Assembly (NCBI GenBank): GCA_036526255.1
Contig: DATCYW010000008.1
Location: 23,492-87,491, forward strand
From: Malonomonas sp036526255
Lineage (GTDB): Bacteria > Desulfobacterota > Desulfuromonadia > Desulfuromonadales > Geopsychrobacteraceae
Direction of reading: 5' to 3'
DNA length: 64,000 nt
Part shown: piece by piece, positions 16,397 through 25,382 of the stretch
Layout of the letters: each line of letters begins with the position of its first letter
Numbering within the stretch: the first letter of the stretch is position 1
Position numbers and translations under genes: made by a program
The notes under the pieces: model-generated
Seen by the model: the letters and a program-made list of their open reading frames with translations, nothing else
Told to the model about the DNA's origin: nothing
The model's database searches: none

Positions 16397-18019
16397 TTAA
16401 TGGCTGGTATCTGCTTCTTCGATACTCCATCCATTCACCAAGGTCTCTGTTTGATGATGGCTCGCCGTGACCAGGGGTAAAGGGATGATGATGCTGAATG
16501 TTGATCCCTTGCCCGGTTCACTTTCTACTTCAATGGTTCCCCCCATCAATTCACAGAAGCGTTTCGTGATCGCCAGCCCCAGCCCGGTCCCTTCGAAGCT
16601 GCGGGTGGTGCTGCCGTCAATTTGTCGAAATTCTTCAAAAATAAGTTTTTGCTGTTCCGCAGTCAGGCCGATTCCGGTGTCTGAGACTTTGATGGTCAGC
16701 AGACGCTCTGAAAGATGCGGGGTGACACGAATGCTGCCTTGACGGGTGAATTTTCCGGCGTTGCTGAGCAGGTTGAGGACGATCTGTAGCAGCTTCTCTT
16801 TGTCGAGCTGAACCTCGGTCTGTTCCTGCAGCGCTTCTATTGACAACTGGTTGTTGTTCTGGCGCAGGATTGGAAAAATCGTTGCGCCGGCTTCTTTCAG
16901 CAGGGCATTGATATCAACGGCCTGTAATTTTAAATCCATTTTTCCCGATTCGATTTTCGCCATATCGAGGATGTTGTTGATCAGTGTCATCAGTCGTTCG
17001 GCGTTGCGGATGACCAGCGTCAGTTCTTCAGCATGGTTGTCCATCCCTTCGAGCTCCAGATCTTCTCTGACCACATCGGAATAGCCGATGATCGCCTGCA
17101 GCGGAGTACGCAGTTCGTGGCTGATATTGGCAAGAACCTCAGATTTGTGCCGGCTGGCGGTTAACGCGGCGTCACGCGCTTCAAGCAGCTCGTGGGTGCG
17201 GATGGCCACTTCGCTCTCAAGCATTTCACCGTGCTCACGCAGGCGTTTATCCCGTTCGTTGAGGTTATTCATCATGCGATTAAAGACGCTGGCCAACAGG
17301 GTGATCTCCTTCGGGCCTTTGAGCTCGGCGTAAACGCGAGTCCCTTCTTTTTCGCTCTGCTCCATAACCCTGATCAGCTTGAACAGCGGCTGGAGCAGGC
17401 GGTTGATGCCGATGTTGACCAGAAACGCCAGAATTGCCGCGAACGACAGGGCGATGAAAATATTATTCAGAAAAATGCTGACTTGCAGCTCCCGCAGGGT
17501 CGCTTTCCCCATTACGACATAAACATAGCCCAGCTGTTCAATTCTCGGATTGACGAGCTGGAACTGGGAATCCTCTTCATTGGTTGCCTGGTCTCCGGTC
17601 AAGACCGGAGCGATGAAATGCCAGGCATCAGCATTCTGTTCTGTGAGTCTGGCTCCGTTCATCCCCAGATCATTGTCGACCGGCAAGACCATTCTGCCAC
17701 CGCCCTTTTTTGCCAGGGGGCTGTAGTCAGAATGAAAAATTCCCGCTTGAATGACATCAGGAAAACTCATGACTGTTGCCAGCGGCTTCTCTGCGTTTTC
17801 CTGGCTCGCGTAGATCAGGCCGAGCACGCTCTGGGCTGCAAGCGTATCGGTGATCTGCAGTCCCTGGGCAACCATCTGTTCAGCAGCACGGTTACTGGTC
17901 ACCCAGGCCGTGGTTATCGATGCTGTCAATGCGAGGCCGATAATACCAAAGGTTACGATGGTCAGTAAGCGACCGCGAAAACCTGAAGTGCTTGCATGTA
18001 TGCTGTCTCTCAGTCCCAT
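16397..18019 (-). CDS. Membrane sensor histidine kinase
   Basis: A 540-residue kinase with a membrane segment at about 18-40, a periplasmic sensor domain, a second membrane segment at about 183-205, HAMP (about 207-260), a coiled coil, HisKA with NISHELRTPLQ (histidine near 299) and HATPase_c with the G-box GTGLGLAI. It has no receiver and no adjacent response regulator. It begins 11 bp after the substrate-binding protein gene, a pairing that suggests the binding protein presents a ligand to this kinase. The output pathway is not visible. Confidence 0.93.
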   Translation of the reverse strand: MGLRDSIHASTSGFRGRLLTIVTFGIIGLALTASITTAWVTSNRAAEQMVAQGLQITDTLAAQSVLGLIYASQENAEKPLATVMSFPDVIQAGIFHSDYSPLAKKGGGRMVLPVDNDLGMNGARLTEQNADAWHFIAPVLTGDQATNEEDSQFQLVNPRIEQLGYVYVVMGKATLRELQVSIFLNNIFIALSFAAILAFLVNIGINRLLQPLFKLIRVMEQSEKEGTRVYAELKGPKEITLLASVFNRMMNNLNERDKRLREHGEMLESEVAIRTHELLEARDAALTASRHKSEVLANISHELRTPLQAIIGYSDVVREDLELEGMDNHAEELTLVIRNAERLMTLINNILDMAKIESGKMDLKLQAVDINALLKEAGATIFPILRQNNNQLSIEALQEQTEVQLDKEKLLQIVLNLLSNAGKFTRQGSIRVTPHLSERLLTIKVSDTGIGLTAEQQKLIFEEFRQIDGSTTRSFEGTGLGLAITKRFCELMGGTIEVESEPGKGSTFSIIIPLPLVTASHHQTETLVNGWSIEEADTSH

Positions 18020-18030
18020 GGAGCTGCCCG

Positions 18031-19026
18031 TTAACGTGCGGGGAACGACAGGTCAAAGGACTGCAGCTGGCTGTTACTGAAGTTCAGCCCCAGGTGTGCC
18101 GCAGTACGCATATTGACCGCCAGGTGTAATTTCTTTAAGGGGACTACGCCAGTTTTCCCCAGTTTCTGCTGCTGTTGGAGGTGCTCTGCCAGTTCCTGCC
18201 CCAGACCGAAATTATCTGGATATAAAGAGAAGAGGGCACCGCGCTGCACGTGGGTCGGTTTACTGGAGACGATCACTAGGTCGCGGTTCCAGGCTTCCTG
18301 CAGTAACATCGGCAGAACGATGTCCTCATCAGCTGTCAGCTTGTCCAGCGGCAGCCAGATCGTCGTACTGCGCCCCCGGTTCTCATCAAGTAGCTGACGG
18401 TATAGATGCATGGTTTCTCTTAGGTCTTCGGCAGAAAAAGCCGTAAGGTTTAAGCCGTAATTTCGGGCGGCCTTTTCTGCATAGGGGAGCAGCCAGCCAT
18501 TTGCTTTAGGCGAGTAGACAACAAAAACCTGCTTGGTGTCTGGAACCAGGGATTTCAATCTGGAAAATATCTGCTCAGGGTCAGCTGACAGGCTGATTCC
18601 AGAAATGCCATTGGGAATCAGGGGCAGCGCGCCGATGGTTATCGGCAGCGGCATGTTTAATTGCTGCGCGGTTAAAAAACCACGTTTTCCCAGAGCGATA
18701 ATCCCCTTAACCTGAGATTTTTCAAGACGTTTACGCAGCTGCTCGATATTCTGATCTTCACTGAGAGGATAAAGAGAGTATTCTGCGTTCTCCAGCGACT
18801 TGATTCCCTGAATGATGGTATCAAATATCGCCCTGTAGGGACTTGGAACTTCGGGATATAATACGGCGAAGCGCTGTGCCGAAAAAGCTTCAGACGCAAA
18901 GGGGAGCAACAAGCAGCAGCTGGTGAGGCTGAAGAGCAGCAGTCGCAGGGCCAGTCGCCTGCACTTAAGAAGTATGCCGTGCTGGCCGATTGATCCACAG
19001 AAGTTATGGAGGTTGCTTCGAATCAA
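18031..19026 (-). CDS. ABC-type periplasmic substrate-binding protein (PF04392-like)
   Basis: About 331 residues with a hydrophobic N-terminal export segment (RLALRLLLFSLTSCCLLLP) followed by a periplasmic-binding fold (FAVLYPEVPSPYRAIFDTIIQGI; IIALGKRGFLTAQQL; VFVVYSPKANGWLLP). It resembles the ABC_sub_bind family. No permease or ATPase gene accompanies it, so it may serve signalling with the adjacent kinase rather than transport. The start is uncertain: the upstream limit is TTG at 19026, and the export segment begins about 22 residues later. It is the first gene of the operon that ends at the citrate-synthase-like pair. Confidence 0.8.
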   Translation of the reverse strand: MIRSNLHNFCGSIGQHGILLKCRRLALRLLLFSLTSCCLLLPFASEAFSAQRFAVLYPEVPSPYRAIFDTIIQGIKSLENAEYSLYPLSEDQNIEQLRKRLEKSQVKGIIALGKRGFLTAQQLNMPLPITIGALPLIPNGISGISLSADPEQIFSRLKSLVPDTKQVFVVYSPKANGWLLPYAEKAARNYGLNLTAFSAEDLRETMHLYRQLLDENRGRSTTIWLPLDKLTADEDIVLPMLLQEAWNRDLVIVSSKPTHVQRGALFSLYPDNFGLGQELAEHLQQQQKLGKTGVVPLKKLHLAVNMRTAAHLGLNFSNSQLQSFDLSFPAR

Positions 19027-19260
19027 TCTCTACCCACGAGGAAAGGTTGGCTGATATTAAGTAACTACAGTCAATTAATGAGTTGTTAAAATCCCACAGC
19101 TTAGAAATCAGGTCAATATTTTTGTCGTATTCGAGTTGGGATAATTGATCTTTTCTGTCCGGGCTTAGGTCGACAGGTGGCGAATATAAATTGATCAATA
19201 CCGTTTGGTGGGTTAGGATTTTACCTGTTGTTTTCCCTTTTAGTCTGCCTGGTCCGTCGA

Positions 19261-19788
19261 ATGAGTGTTACGCAACCGCTTAAAAATCAACAAGGTTCTG
19301 TCCTGGTGTTTGTCCTGGTCGCAGTGACGCTGCTTGGACTGATGGCGGGAATTGCCGGCAGCAGTTGGCAGACAATTGTCACGCGGGCCAAAGAGCAGGA
19401 GCTGCTCTGGCGTGGTGGGCAGATTCGTCAGGCGATCGGCTCTTATTACCGCACGGCGCACGGGGGGGGGCAATTATCCTTTCCGGCCAATTTTGAACAA
19501 TTACTTAAAGACCCGCGTTTTGCCGGAACCAAGCGTCATCTGCGCCGGCACTATTTGGACCCGATGACCGGGGAAGACTGGGATTTGATCAAGGAACCGA
19601 ACGGTCGGATCAAGGGGGTTCGCAGCAGCAGTCAGAAAGAGCCGTTTAAGAAGGACAATTTCAGCACAGAAAACGAAAAGCTGGCAGGCAAGACAAAGTA
19701 TTCGGAATGGGAGTTCATCTATGTTCCGGCAAAGAAAAATGACTCTTCCGCAAAGTCCCCTGCTGTTCCGAAGCAGCCAGGTAGTTGA
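19261..19788 (+). CDS. Type II secretion/type IV pilus-like pseudopilin
   Basis: A 175-residue protein with a prepilin-like N-terminus: NQQG followed by SVLVFVLVAVTLLGLMAG, where prepilin peptidase would cut after the glycine. The body resembles GspG-like pseudopilins (QAIGSYYRTAHGG, PRFAGTKRHLRRHYLDPMTG). The usual glutamate at mature position 5 is phenylalanine, as in some minor pseudopilins. No other secretion or pilus gene is close by. The ATG at 19261 is preferred over the TTG at 19228 because it gives a short charged leader. The last 30 residues are lysine/serine/proline-rich. Confidence 0.75.
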   Translation: MSVTQPLKNQQGSVLVFVLVAVTLLGLMAGIAGSSWQTIVTRAKEQELLWRGGQIRQAIGSYYRTAHGGGQLSFPANFEQLLKDPRFAGTKRHLRRHYLDPMTGEDWDLIKEPNGRIKGVRSSSQKEPFKKDNFSTENEKLAGKTKYSEWEFIYVPAKKNDSSAKSPAVPKQPGS

Positions 19789-19804
19789 TTTTTAAACTGT
19801 TTAA

Positions 19805-20959
19805 TTACTGGCAAAAACGCTGAATTGCAGCGGATATCTGTTCTTTGGCGATGTTGCCGAAGGCCAGTCGCAGATAGCTGTTTAATCCCGGGCCGAAAGC
19901 TTCGCCCGGCAGACAGATCAGGTTGGCCTGGTCAGCGAGCCGTTTCGCCGCCGCACGGCCGGTCAACTCTGACCATGGGTGCTTGATCCAGGCAAAGAAA
20001 GAACCGCTTGCAACCAGTTTAAAACTGCTGCCAGAATTTGCAAATCCCGCCTTGAATAGATCGTGTCGCTCGCGCATCATCCGCGCATTCTCCGCCACCC
20101 AGTCGTCCAGATAGCGACAGCCAAAGGCCAGCGCCAGCTGTGCCGGCCGCGGTTGGCAGACCGCCATGCTGTCCTGCAGTTTCAGCGCCTGTCCGATCAG
20201 TTTTTCTGATGCGATCAATGCGCCACAACGCAATCCGGTCAAAGCAAAGGTTTTGCCGAACGAGGCGATCTGGATAAAGTTGTCCGGCCAGTTACTACGA
20301 CTGAACAGTTGGTGTGGAACTTCTTCGATAAAGGCGTTGTAGGTTTCATCCAATACGAGTGCCAGCTGTTTCTGTTGTGCGAGTTCAAACAGTGCCGCGA
20401 TGGTTTCGGCAGGGATGACTGCTCCGGTCGGATTACTCGGAGTGACCAGCAGGATCGCTCTGGTTTTTGGCGTGATCAGTGCGGCGATGGTTTCAATATT
20501 CGGCTGTCCGCCATCTTCTGGAATAAAGGGCGCGAAGACCGGCTTGATCCCTAGCGCCTGCAAGCCCATCGGATGATCAAAGTAGGCCGGAGATTGCAGG
20601 ATGACTTCGTCCCCCGGCTGGCAGAGACAGCAGATTGCCAGCCAGAACGCCTGGCTGGCGCCTATGGTCAGGCAGATCTGGCTGGCCGTCGGTGCCCTCT
20701 GGTAGCGGCGCTGATACCATTCACTCACGGCCTGACGGACCTCGGGCAGTCCTTCATCCGGGCTGTATTTGAAGGTCAGCGGGTCGTTCAGGCTCTCCTG
20801 CAGATGCGCAATCAACTGCGACGGTGGCGGGTAGTCGGGGATCGCCTGGCAGAGATCGATCAGTGGTTTTTCGGCCGGAAAAGATCGCCCTGCAAGCCAG
20901 CTTTTGACTTCGGTGATCGGCGGTGGCTGAATCTGCCGGATATGGGGCTGGGTGAACAT
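19805..20959 (-). CDS. Class I/II pyridoxal-phosphate aminotransferase
   Basis: A 384-residue fold-type I aminotransferase. TPSNPTGAV, VLDETYNAF and the Schiff-base lysine in ASFGKTFALTGLRCG are present, as is the C-terminal arginine context SYLRLAFGN. It transfers an amino group between an amino acid and a 2-oxoacid; the side-chain specificity is not evident. It begins 5 bp after the M20 peptidase gene, so they form an operon that may break down a peptide or amino acid. It converges on the pseudopilin gene with only 16 bp between stops. Confidence 0.92.
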   Translation of the reverse strand: MFTQPHIRQIQPPPITEVKSWLAGRSFPAEKPLIDLCQAIPDYPPPSQLIAHLQESLNDPLTFKYSPDEGLPEVRQAVSEWYQRRYQRAPTASQICLTIGASQAFWLAICCLCQPGDEVILQSPAYFDHPMGLQALGIKPVFAPFIPEDGGQPNIETIAALITPKTRAILLVTPSNPTGAVIPAETIAALFELAQQKQLALVLDETYNAFIEEVPHQLFSRSNWPDNFIQIASFGKTFALTGLRCGALIASEKLIGQALKLQDSMAVCQPRPAQLALAFGCRYLDDWVAENARMMRERHDLFKAGFANSGSSFKLVASGSFFAWIKHPWSELTGRAAAKRLADQANLICLPGEAFGPGLNSYLRLAFGNIAKEQISAAIQRFCQ

Positions 20960-20964
20960 GTCGC

Positions 20965-22098
20965 TTAGGCTCGGCGGATGATTTCGACCAGCAGTTCGCT
21001 GACCTTAACCATGTCCTCAACGCTGACCTGCTCATGAACCGTGTGCACTTTGGCCATGCCGGTCGCCAGAATGACCATTTCGATCCCTTTGCCATTGTAG
21101 ACGTTGGCGTCGGAACCGCCACCTGCCGCGCGAACTTCCTGTGGTCGGCCAAGGGCCGTTCCGGCAGCGCGGACGAGCTGCAGTATTCCAGCATTTTCAG
21201 CAACCTGCATGGCTGGAAAATCCTCATGCAGTTCCAGTGACATCGAAGCACGTTTGGTTTCACCCTTGACCAGGATGGTCGCGAGATTGACTTCTTCTTC
21301 CAGCGCTGCGACCATCCGCTCGGTTTGTTCTCTGAGCTTATTGACATCGTGGCTGCGGATTTCCCCTTTCAGGCTGACCAGTCGCGGGATAATGTTGGAA
21401 GCCAGCCCGCCCTCGATGGTGCCGATGTTTGCGGTTGTCTCATGGTCGATGCGCCCGAGCGGCATCCTGCCGATCGCTTTGCAGGCGATCTGGATTGCGG
21501 AAATCCCCTCTTCGGGACAGACGCCGGCGTGAGCTTCATGGCCGAAGATGTCGGCTTTGAAGCGGTTGGCCGCCGGAGCCCGATTGATGACGATATCGAC
21601 GCCGGTGGTGTCGAGGGCCAGGCCGCGTTTGGCGGTAAGGCGCGAAAAGTCGAGGTGTTTGGCACCGAGCAGCCCCTGTTCTTCACAGATGGTGATGACA
21701 ACCTCCAGCGGAACATGCGGGATCTGCTGTTCCTTGAGAACTTCGAGCGCCTCGAGGATTTCGACAATGCCGGCTTTATCGTCAGCGCCGAGAATGGTTT
21801 CGCCGGCGCTGGTGAAAATTCCGTCCTGCAACAGTGGCTGCACATTTTCCGCCGGAGTCACGGTGTCCATATGAACTGAGAGCAGGAGCGAATCGCCTGC
21901 TTTGTTACCGTTCAGGCGGATAATCATATTGTTGCTGTCGCTGCCGATTTTCGTGCCGGCGTTGTCATATTCGACGGTTGCGCCCAACTGTTCGAAGCGC
22001 TGCTGCAGATAAGCAGCGATCGTCGCTTCTTTGAAGGAAGGGCTGTCGATAGCGGCCTGACGGGAAAATTCTGTGCAGATACGTTCTCTGTTGATCAT
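20965..22098 (-). CDS. M20/M28-family metallopeptidase, peptidase T-like
   Basis: A 377-residue di-zinc peptidase. Metal and catalytic motifs are visible: SVHMDTV, GADDKAGIVEILEAL, the catalytic EEQGLLG, ALDTTG and the C-terminal histidine in TVHEQVSVEDM. The dimerisation insert contains GHEAHAGVCPEEG. It resembles tripeptidase T-like proteins that trim short peptides in the cytoplasm. The start at 22098 has GGGAG eight bases upstream; the frame upstream of it lacks a ribosome site. It is cotranscribed with the aminotransferase. Confidence 0.92.
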   Translation of the reverse strand: MINRERICTEFSRQAAIDSPSFKEATIAAYLQQRFEQLGATVEYDNAGTKIGSDSNNMIIRLNGNKAGDSLLLSVHMDTVTPAENVQPLLQDGIFTSAGETILGADDKAGIVEILEALEVLKEQQIPHVPLEVVITICEEQGLLGAKHLDFSRLTAKRGLALDTTGVDIVINRAPAANRFKADIFGHEAHAGVCPEEGISAIQIACKAIGRMPLGRIDHETTANIGTIEGGLASNIIPRLVSLKGEIRSHDVNKLREQTERMVAALEEEVNLATILVKGETKRASMSLELHEDFPAMQVAENAGILQLVRAAGTALGRPQEVRAAGGGSDANVYNGKGIEMVILATGMAKVHTVHEQVSVEDMVKVSELLVEIIRRA

Positions 22099-22290
22099 TG
22101 TGTGTCTCCCTTGCATTCGGTGGATTCGGCTGCGTATGTTAGCCGGAACCGCAGGCCGAGGCAATCATTTCGGGCTGCGGTTTTCTTGGACATCAGTAGC
22201 TCAGAAATGTTATCATCCGCTAATTCACTCCAAGTATCTAACAGTAATCCCAGAGCCCGAGGCTCTCCTCTGCCTGTATTGAGTTTACTG

Positions 22291-23646
22291 ATGAATTTTA
22301 ATCAAGATTTTCAACCACCGCGCTCGATAAATACGCCGTCACCCAAGCGTCCGAAACGGCGCAATGTCTCGATTGTTGCCGGACTGCTGATCGCAGTCGT
22401 TGTTGTCGTCATGTTGTTGAGCGGCGAACCGGGCCCGGATCTGGAAGCAAGCACCCCGCCGCTGGAAATATCTGCGCCAAAAGTTGTCTTGCCGCCACAG
22501 CCGGTCCGCCGCGAAATCCAGAATACCGTTCAGTCCGGTGAAACAATCTCTGCCCTGCTGGGGGATTATTTCACGCCGCAGGAGATTCACAACCTCAATA
22601 TTGAGAGTCGTGAGGTTTTCCCTTTTACGAAAATCTGCGCCGGCCAGCCTTATCGAATCTGCACCACCGATGGTGAATTTGACAGTTTCATCTACGAAAT
22701 CGACTCGGAAGAGTTATTGGTCATCAGCCGCGAAACCGAAGAGACGCGAATGGAGCGGGTGCCGATCATTTATGATGTAAAAACTGAAATGGTGCAGGGG
22801 ACGATTAAGTCCAGCCTGTTTGATGCGGTGACCGAGATCGGTGAAGAGCCTGAACTGGCTATTTCACTGGCTGATATCTTCGCCTGGGACATCGATTTTA
22901 TCCTCGATCTGCGGGTTGGCGACACCTTTCAGGCACTGGTTGAAAAGCGTTTCCGTGAAGGGAAGCCTGCCGGTTACGGCAAAATTCTCGCCGCCGAGTT
23001 CATCAACCGAAAAAAAACCTTCAACGCCGTGCTCTATCAGGATGGCGATCAGCGGGCGTCCTATTATGATGAAACCGGCGAAAATGTCCGCAAGGCCTTT
23101 TTGAAAGCACCGTTGTCATTTTCGCGGATCTCATCAGGTTTCAGCATGAAGCGTTTTCATCCGATCACCAACACCTGGAAATCCCACCCGGCTATCGATT
23201 ATGCTGCAGCTCCGGGAACCCCGATCAAAACTGTCGGTGACGGCTCAATTACCCGGATTGGCTACACCAAGGGCAACGGTAATTTCATCGAAGTACGCCA
23301 CAGTAACGGCTACACGACCCTTTATCTGCATATGAAGGGGTTTGCCCGTGGCATGCAAAAAGGCAAACGGCTCTCGCAGGGGCAGGTGATCGGCTATGTC
23401 GGCAGCACCGGCCTGGCAACCGGGCCGCACCTCTGTTTCCGGATGCGCAAAGACGGCAACCCGATTAACCCCTATAAGGTCAAGGTGCCTGCAGCAAAGG
23501 CCGTTGCAAAAGCGCAACTGGCAGATTTTAAAGCTAAGGCGGCACCGTTGCTGGCACGCTTTGAAGAAAGCCGTGCCGCCGCGCAAATGGCCGAGCTGGA
23601 CGCGCCTGTCGATGATTCGCTGCCGGTTCTGGAGTCCGCCCAATGA
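22291..23646 (+). CDS. M23-family (LytM) peptidoglycan endopeptidase, membrane-anchored
   Basis: A 451-residue protein with a basic N-terminus, one membrane segment (about 27-47), an OapA/LysM-like region and a LytM domain. The zinc ligands H and D are in SHPAIDYAA (about 300-304). The usual HxH reads HLC (H380, C382), so the catalytic histidine is kept and the zinc-ligand histidine is cysteine, a variant also seen in other bacterial M23 proteins with the GPHLC motif. It would cleave cell-wall peptide bridges in the periplasm. A longer frame opens at 22102, but the methionine at 22291 is preferred. The stop overlaps the AOR start (ATGA). Confidence 0.88.
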   Translation: MNFNQDFQPPRSINTPSPKRPKRRNVSIVAGLLIAVVVVVMLLSGEPGPDLEASTPPLEISAPKVVLPPQPVRREIQNTVQSGETISALLGDYFTPQEIHNLNIESREVFPFTKICAGQPYRICTTDGEFDSFIYEIDSEELLVISRETEETRMERVPIIYDVKTEMVQGTIKSSLFDAVTEIGEEPELAISLADIFAWDIDFILDLRVGDTFQALVEKRFREGKPAGYGKILAAEFINRKKTFNAVLYQDGDQRASYYDETGENVRKAFLKAPLSFSRISSGFSMKRFHPITNTWKSHPAIDYAAAPGTPIKTVGDGSITRIGYTKGNGNFIEVRHSNGYTTLYLHMKGFARGMQKGKRLSQGQVIGYVGSTGLATGPHLCFRMRKDGNPINPYKVKVPAAKAVAKAQLADFKAKAAPLLARFEESRAAAQMAELDAPVDDSLPVLESAQ

Positions 23647-25382
23647 CCGGTTGGCATGGCCGACTGCTCAACGTGGATTTGACTAACGGACGCTGTTGGC
23701 CTGAAGCACTCCCCGCTGAATTGTTGCACACCTATCTGGGGGGGCGTGGGCTCGGCGTCCGGCTGATGCGCGATTATTATCAGCTCGATCCCTTTGCTCC
23801 CGAAATGCCACTGATCTTTTCCGTCGGGCCACTTTGTGGAACTGCCGCACCGACTGCCGCCCGTCTGGGGGTTGTTTCCCGTTCGCCGTTGACCGGCACC
23901 ATCTATGATTGCTCAGCCGGCGGCCGCTTTGCCTGGCGTTTGAAGGCGGCCGGATTTGATGCGCTGAAGATTGTCGGCCAGAGTGCCGCGCCGGTGGTGT
24001 TGAAAGTAACGCCACAAGGTGGGGAGTTGCTGCCTGCGCAACAGCTGTGGGGTTTAACGGTTGGCGAAACCGTCGCACAATTACAAAACCACGGCAGTGT
24101 CGCCGCCATTGGTCCGGCCGGTGAAAATCGGGTCCGTTTTGCCAATATCATGATGGGTGAAGGCAACTCGCTCGGGCGCGGTGGGTTGGGCGCGGTCATG
24201 GGGGTGAAGAACCTCAAAGCTCTGGTTGTCGATGGTGACTTGAAGGTCGCCATTCCGGATCAGGGGCGTTTTGACGTGGCGCGGCGCGATATCCTTCGTC
24301 TGTTCAAGGCTTCGCCAATCATTTACGGTGATCTGGGGATCGCCGAATATGGCACGCCGGCGCTGGTTGATCTGATGGCGCAACGTCGGATGGCGCCGAC
24401 CGAGAATTTCAAAAAAACCGTTTTTTCTGCCGCCGATCAATATTCCGGACCGGCGATCCGCAAGGCCTATCAACCGAAAAACCACGGCTGTTACGGCTGC
24501 CCGATCCAGTGCAAGAAGAGCACGCAGGATGGCACGCCACTGCCCGAGTACGAAACGGTTAATCATTTCGGCGCGTTAAACGGCATCAGCGACCTGCGTT
24601 CGATCGTCAATTCAAATAATCTCTGCAATCAATTAGGAATGGACACCATCACCGCCGCTGCCACTCTTTCTTCCTGGGGGGAGATCCGCGGCAGCTTTCC
24701 TCGGGCAGAGGAGATTGGTGAACTGTTGCAGAAGATTGCCCTGCGCAGCGAAGAAGGAAATCTGCTCGCTGAAGGTGCTCAGCGGATGAGTGAACAACTG
24801 GGGCAGCCGCAGCTGAGCATGAGCGTCAAGGGGCTGGAGCTCCCCGCTTATGATCCGCGTGGCGCTTACGGCATGGCACTGGCTTACTGCACCAGCAACC
24901 GGGGCGGCTGTCATCTACGGGCATATCCGATCTCGCATGAAATTCTGCGCAAACCGGTGCCGACCGACCGTTTCGACTTTGCCGGTAAGGCGCGCATTAT
25001 CAAGATCGCCGAAGATTGCAACGCCACCATCGATTCGCTGGTCGCCTGCAAATTCTCCTTTTTAGGTGCCAGTCTCGAAGAGTATGCCGAACTGCTGTCG
25101 GCAACGACTGGCGTTGAATACTCGCCCCAGCAACTCAAGCAGATAGGTGAACGCATCTACCTGACCGAGCGTTTCTACAACCAGAAGAACGGTTTTAGCG
25201 TGATGGATGACCAGTTACCGCAACGTTTTTACCGCGAAGCTGGCAGCAGTGGCGAGGGGATTGAGGTGGCGCCGATTGATCGGCAGCGGTTTGATGAAGA
25301 GATCCAGAAATACTACCGGATCCGTGGGCTTGATGAGCAGGGCTGCTTTACTGCTGATAGTTATCTGGACCAGCAACCATGA
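23643..25382 (+). CDS. Aldehyde:ferredoxin oxidoreductase (tungsten/molybdopterin type)
   Basis: A 579-residue AOR-family enzyme that interconverts aldehydes and carboxylates with low-potential electrons. The N-terminal domain (LLNVDLTNGRCWPE; YLGGRGLGVRLM) binds the metallopterin. The 4Fe-4S cysteines are C283, C286 and C290 (CYGCPIQC) and C469 (VACKF). The length is slightly below the classical ~605. It overlaps the genes on both sides by four bases (ATGA), so it is translated with the M23 peptidase and the class II aldolase. No MoaD or ferredoxin gene is next to it. The aldehyde substrate may come from the aldolase. Confidence 0.95.
   Translation: MTGWHGRLLNVDLTNGRCWPEALPAELLHTYLGGRGLGVRLMRDYYQLDPFAPEMPLIFSVGPLCGTAAPTAARLGVVSRSPLTGTIYDCSAGGRFAWRLKAAGFDALKIVGQSAAPVVLKVTPQGGELLPAQQLWGLTVGETVAQLQNHGSVAAIGPAGENRVRFANIMMGEGNSLGRGGLGAVMGVKNLKALVVDGDLKVAIPDQGRFDVARRDILRLFKASPIIYGDLGIAEYGTPALVDLMAQRRMAPTENFKKTVFSAADQYSGPAIRKAYQPKNHGCYGCPIQCKKSTQDGTPLPEYETVNHFGALNGISDLRSIVNSNNLCNQLGMDTITAAATLSSWGEIRGSFPRAEEIGELLQKIALRSEEGNLLAEGAQRMSEQLGQPQLSMSVKGLELPAYDPRGAYGMALAYCTSNRGGCHLRAYPISHEILRKPVPTDRFDFAGKARIIKIAEDCNATIDSLVACKFSFLGASLEEYAELLSATTGVEYSPQQLKQIGERIYLTERFYNQKNGFSVMDDQLPQRFYREAGSSGEGIEVAPIDRQRFDEEIQKYYRIRGLDEQGCFTADSYLDQQP

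Noticed and set aside
19004..19198. 64-codon minus-strand frame ahead of the substrate-binding protein gene
   Set aside because: TTG-started, no clear ribosome site, overlaps the next gene's start; a faint resemblance to kinase sensor regions is too weak to call a gene or remnant.
22102..22290. N-terminal extension of the M23 gene
   Set aside because: The extension has no membrane or signal features and would put the true membrane anchor deep inside the protein; the methionine at 22291 gives a normal topology.
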